Of a stretch of 8,601 bases of DNA, positions 6,259 through 8,601 are shown piece after piece. Source of the stretch: Candidatus Peregrinibacteria bacterium RIFCSPLOWO2_01_FULL_39_12 (lineage in GTDB: Bacteria > Patescibacteriota > Gracilibacteria > UBA1369 > LOWO2-01-FULL-3); the NCBI GenBank assembly GCA_001787455.1, contig MFXA01000055.1, forward strand, positions 2,970 to 11,570, read 5' to 3'. Position 1 is the stretch's first letter, and each line of letters starts with the position of its first letter. A program made the position numbers and the translations under genes. The notes under the pieces are model-generated. The model saw nothing but the letters and a program-made list of their open reading frames with translations, was not told the origin of the DNA and ran no database searches.

Positions 6259-7764
6259 TTAATATGTAAGTCCGAAATTGGCGCCGATATCAATCAAATC
6301 ATCTCCATCAATACTGCCATCAAAACTTGAGTCTTTTTGCATGTCATATTCTTTATCGCCGAAATTACTGCCGTAAGACCTTGCCAGCCTTTCTATATCC
6401 TTGCCGTCAACGCTGTCGCTTCTGTCGTTGTCACCTTTAAGACCGCGGTCATCAATTCCGAGAACATCAATCGGAGCGCTGTATGCGCCATTTTTTACTG
6501 CAATAATTTGATATTTATATTCAACATTGGGGATTATTTTCCCGCTGTTTTGGACATCATCGCCGTCAATAAAATAAAGTTCTTCCGTTTCTCCGATAGT
6601 TATAAAACTACCGTCCGGCATGAGTTTTTTTACAACATAAAAATCCACAAGCTTGTCGGAAACTTCCCACATTATTTTTAAGCTGAATCTTTCTTTACCG
6701 TTAGAGATTTTCAAGTCTTTTACAGAACTTAATTTGCTAAGAACATTCCCGATTGCAACAGTCGAAGCGCCGAATTTCGCGACTATATCGCCTTGAACAT
6801 CTGACACAAAACTGCCAGCTCCAAAACCAATTTGTCCTTCGCCGCTTTCGGAAATAATTTTAAATTTTAAATGAAGAAGTTCGCCGTCTCCATCCACACC
6901 TTTTGGAGGATTAAGAAGCCGTGCTTCTCCCGCAACCAAAGTTCCTTCTTTCCCATCTTTCAAAGATGAGTAAAAAGCGGTTTCCGTATTTCCGACTTTA
7001 AGGAAAGTTCCTTTTTCCGCGGAAACAAACGATAAAATTTCCGACGGATAATTTATTTCAAAACCGTAAGCATATAAATCAACCGCATCGGAAATGCCCA
7101 CGGTTAAATCCACCGTTTCGCCCAAATTTCCCGTAAGAGTTTCGTCGTTAAAATTTATACCGACACCACTGCCTCCATAAATACTGTTTGCACTGCGCGG
7201 AGTTCCCAAAATAACACTTCCTCCGCTACTTTTTGACCCGTTTGAAGAAACCGCGGAGCCAAAATTTTCCGCCTCATCATTGGTAATGCCCGGATCAATT
7301 CTTTCCATACTCGCCTTGTTTTCGCTGTTGCCGCCATACCATGCGCCGCCGCTTGAATTTACTTTATCCACTAAAACTCCGGCACTGTCTTTCAAAGTCA
7401 AACTATCCCCGGCATTCGCCAAAGAAAGGGGAATTAAAGCATCAGCTTTTAAATCACTTACAGCATCTTCATTATCTTCAATTAAAAAATAACCGTGAGG
7501 AGCAATTTCGCCCTGATCTATTTTATATTCCGCACTTCCGTCATCTACAATAACCCAGCTGCTCAAATCTATTTTTTGGTTAGTCGGATTAAAAAGTTCA
7601 ATCCATTCATCTCCCGAAGCATCGCCGCTTCCCGCCCACGCAATTTCATTTATAACAACATCGCCGACACTGTAAGCGCGGACAGAATCAATCCTTAAAA
7701 ATTGAAAAATAGAAAATTGTGATATGGAAACAAAAACCGTCAAAATAATAATAAATTTTTTCAT
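6259..7764 (-). CDS. Secreted lamin-tail / cohesin-like / FnIII-like / dockerin protein
   Basis: The 501-residue protein begins with a typical signal peptide (MKKFIIILTVFVSISQF..., likely cut after VRA at 30). Domain order: a lamin-tail domain at about 31-155 (VVINEIAWAG, DEWIELFNP, IDLSSWVI, GDSLTLKD, SMERIDPG); a Ser/Gly-rich linker at 170-200; a cohesin-like beta-sandwich at about 203-338 (GETVDLTVGISDA, YAYGFEINYPSEILSFVSAE, GELLHLKFKI); a fibronectin-III-like domain at about 345-433 (MWEVSDKLVDFYVVKK ... VEYKYQIIAVKNG); and a C-terminal dockerin at 437-501. The dockerin has two 12-residue calcium loops, D445-x-D447 ... D456 and D478 ... D482-G ... D489, each followed by a short helix ending in RSYGS or ANFGLTY. 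The start is the ATG at 7764, not the TTG at 7797, because it begins the signal peptide directly. No Shine-Dalgarno and no convincing promoter were found upstream. It is the first gene of a pair with the membrane cohesin-like gene seven bases downstream, the likely partner for this dockerin. No enzymatic domain is visible. Confidence 0.85.
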   Translation of the reverse strand: MKKFIIILTVFVSISQFSIFQFLRIDSVRAYSVGDVVINEIAWAGSGDASGDEWIELFNPTNQKIDLSSWVIVDDGSAEYKIDQGEIAPHGYFLIEDNEDAVSDLKADALIPLSLANAGDSLTLKDSAGVLVDKVNSSGGAWYGGNSENKASMERIDPGITNDEAENFGSAVSSNGSKSSGGSVILGTPRSANSIYGGSGVGINFNDETLTGNLGETVDLTVGISDAVDLYAYGFEINYPSEILSFVSAEKGTFLKVGNTETAFYSSLKDGKEGTLVAGEARLLNPPKGVDGDGELLHLKFKIISESGEGQIGFGAGSFVSDVQGDIVAKFGASTVAIGNVLSKLSSVKDLKISNGKERFSLKIMWEVSDKLVDFYVVKKLMPDGSFITIGETEELYFIDGDDVQNSGKIIPNVEYKYQIIAVKNGAYSAPIDVLGIDDRGLKGDNDRSDSVDGKDIERLARSYGSNFGDKEYDMQKDSSFDGSIDGDDLIDIGANFGLTY

Positions 7765-7814
7765 ATGGGGGTGGGTTAATTGATGGAACGTCGCCAACCA
7801 TACAGCCTAAACTT

Positions 7815-7853
7815 AAAAAAATTGTTAAAAAAACTTAAAATTTTCTTAAAAAA
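7815..7853. promoter_or_regulatory. Phased A-tracts in the divergent intergenic region
   Basis: Within the 133 bases between the surface operon and the asparaginase gene, four A-tracts (7815-7821, 7827-7833, 7837-7840, 7848-7853) follow each other at roughly one helical turn, each preceded by TT. This should curve the DNA. It sits upstream of the asparaginase -10 box, where an AT-rich UP-like element would act. It could serve both divergent genes. No specific operator is recognised. Confidence 0.4.
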
Positions 7854-7862
7854 TTATTTCCC

Positions 7863-7890
7863 TTCCAAAATTTATCGATCTCTGTATAAT
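7863..7890 (+). promoter_or_regulatory. Asparaginase promoter, predicted leaderless start
   Basis: A perfect -10 box TATAAT lies at 7885-7890. The -35 region is weak; TTCCAA at 7863 with a 16-base spacer is the best I see. Seven bases separate TATAAT from the ATG at 7898, so transcription would start at or one base before the start codon. There is no room for a Shine-Dalgarno. Confidence 0.65.
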
Positions 7891-7897
7891 TTATCCC

Positions 7898-8601
7898 ATG
7901 AATAAGCCAAAAATCTGCCTTCTGTTCGCGGGAGGGACAATAGGGATGGTGCGTAACGCCCAGTCGGGGGTGTTGCAACCAGCTGCAAATGCGGCGGAAA
8001 TTATTCGTAATTTTCCTGAACTTCAAAAATATATTCAGCTGGATTTCAAGATGGTGGTTAATATCGATAGTTCAAACATGACTCCTACTCACTGGACCAC
8101 GCTCGCAAATACAATTCATAAATTTTACGATCATTATGACGGGTTTGTGGTCGCACAAGGAACAGACACAATGGCATATACATGCAGTGCTCTCTCGTTC
8201 GCGCTTCAAAATCTTAGCAAACCGGTTGTTTTTACAGGCTCTCTTATACCGCTTAATGATATCGGCTCCGACGGACGCAATAATTTGATTTACGCTTGCT
8301 TAACGGCCGCATTGGATATTGCGGAAGTCTGCATAGCTTTTGCCAACAAAATTATCCGCGGCTCTCGTGCGAAAAAATATCATGAATCTTTTGTAGATGT
8401 TTTTCATTCACCAAACTTCCCATATCTGGGAGAACTTGGACGCCCGACAGCTTTATACGAATGGAGAAAAAAACGCCGCAAACGCGCACTTAAATTTTCC
8501 CCAAATTTCGACACGCAAATATCACTATTAAAACTTTTCCCGGGTTTCGATCCGGAAATTATGGAAACGGTATTCGACAGAAAAGCTCACGGAATTATTA
8601 T
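7898..8601 (+). CDS. ansA: L-asparaginase, type I (cytoplasmic), 3' end beyond the window
   Basis: This enzyme hydrolyses asparagine to aspartate and ammonia. 234 complete codons are visible and the frame is still open at the window edge. Family motifs: AGGTIG with nucleophile Thr14, NIDSSNMTP (55-63, substrate-binding Ser), the second catalytic set QGTDTMAYT (87-95, Thr89-Asp90), TGSLIPL (113-119), SDGRNNL (124-130), and Lys159/Lys160 in RGSRAKKYH for the catalytic lysine. No signal peptide precedes GGTIG, and TGSxIPL plus the RG-R--K block resemble E. coli AnsA rather than the periplasmic AnsB, so the cytoplasmic type is inferred. A run of seven basic residues (190-196) near the visible end is unusual. 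Archaeal GatD is similar, but the absence of an N-terminal extension before GGTIG argues against it. It is divergent from the surface operon. A -10 box seven bases before the ATG fixes the start. Confidence 0.93.
   Translation, partial: MNKPKICLLFAGGTIGMVRNAQSGVLQPAANAAEIIRNFPELQKYIQLDFKMVVNIDSSNMTPTHWTTLANTIHKFYDHYDGFVVAQGTDTMAYTCSALSFALQNLSKPVVFTGSLIPLNDIGSDGRNNLIYACLTAALDIAEVCIAFANKIIRGSRAKKYHESFVDVFHSPNFPYLGELGRPTALYEWRKKRRKRALKFSPNFDTQISLLKLFPGFDPEIMETVFDRKAHGII

Noticed and set aside
6252..6293. Longer form of the membrane cohesin-like protein starting at TTG 6293
   Set aside because: It overlaps the end of the upstream gene, uses a rare start and adds 14 residues before a good ATG lying seven bases after the upstream stop.
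6337..7698. Several plus-strand and alternative-frame open frames inside the dockerin protein gene
   Set aside because: They are antisense or out of frame to strong domain motifs, with no plausible start signals or domain content.
7765..7797. Longer form of the dockerin protein starting at TTG 7797
   Set aside because: It would put 11 polar residues before a typical signal peptide that begins exactly at the ATG 7764.
7835..8026. 63-residue minus-strand open frame
   Set aside because: It overlaps the asparaginase start and promoter on the other strand and shows no recognisable protein features.
139..8601. Alternative genetic code with TGA read as glycine, as in Gracilibacteria
   Set aside because: No TGA stop is used in the window, but every gene is full length without in-frame TGA and glycines use GGN codons, so the standard code suffices.

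Overview
The window is about 8.6 kb of AT-rich bacterial DNA. It holds six complete genes on the minus strand and one partial gene on the plus strand. The gene set, very short spacers and complete lack of Shine-Dalgarno sequences suggest a small-genome bacterium, possibly a member of the Candidate Phyla Radiation / Patescibacteria; this assignment is inference at modest confidence. The standard code fits: all genes are open at full family length, and the six visible stops are TAA or TAG. No tRNA, rRNA, CRISPR array or insertion sequence was seen.

Layout from right to left, following minus-strand transcription. (1) A partial cytoplasmic type L-asparaginase starts at 7898 and runs rightwards off the window. 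Its -10 box lies so close to the ATG that the mRNA is probably leaderless. (2) Divergent from it is a two-gene cell-surface unit (7764-5409). The first gene encodes a 501-residue secreted protein with a signal peptide, lamin-tail domain, cohesin-like domain, fibronectin-III-like domain and C-terminal dockerin. Seven bases later comes a 280-residue membrane protein with a single cohesin-like ectodomain. Together they look like a minimal cohesin-dockerin pair. (3) After a 127-base spacer with mutually exclusive hairpins comes a second pair: a helix-turn-helix/coiled-coil DNA-binding protein and a polytopic polyprenol/phytol-kinase-like membrane protein (5281-4173). (4) Then come two metabolic enzymes, glutamate dehydrogenase and pyruvate phosphate dikinase (4103-139), each with its own predicted promoter almost touching the ATG. 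A hairpin with T-runs on both sides (5-54) closes the block.

Functionally, asparaginase (Asn to Asp plus ammonia), glutamate dehydrogenase (Glu to 2-oxoglutarate plus ammonia) and PPDK (pyruvate/PEP interconversion) form a plausible amino-acid and central-carbon node. The cohesin/dockerin proteins would work outside the membrane. The main candidate for something undescribed is the cohesin-dockerin surface pair; the second is the apparently SD-free, largely leaderless expression of every gene here.
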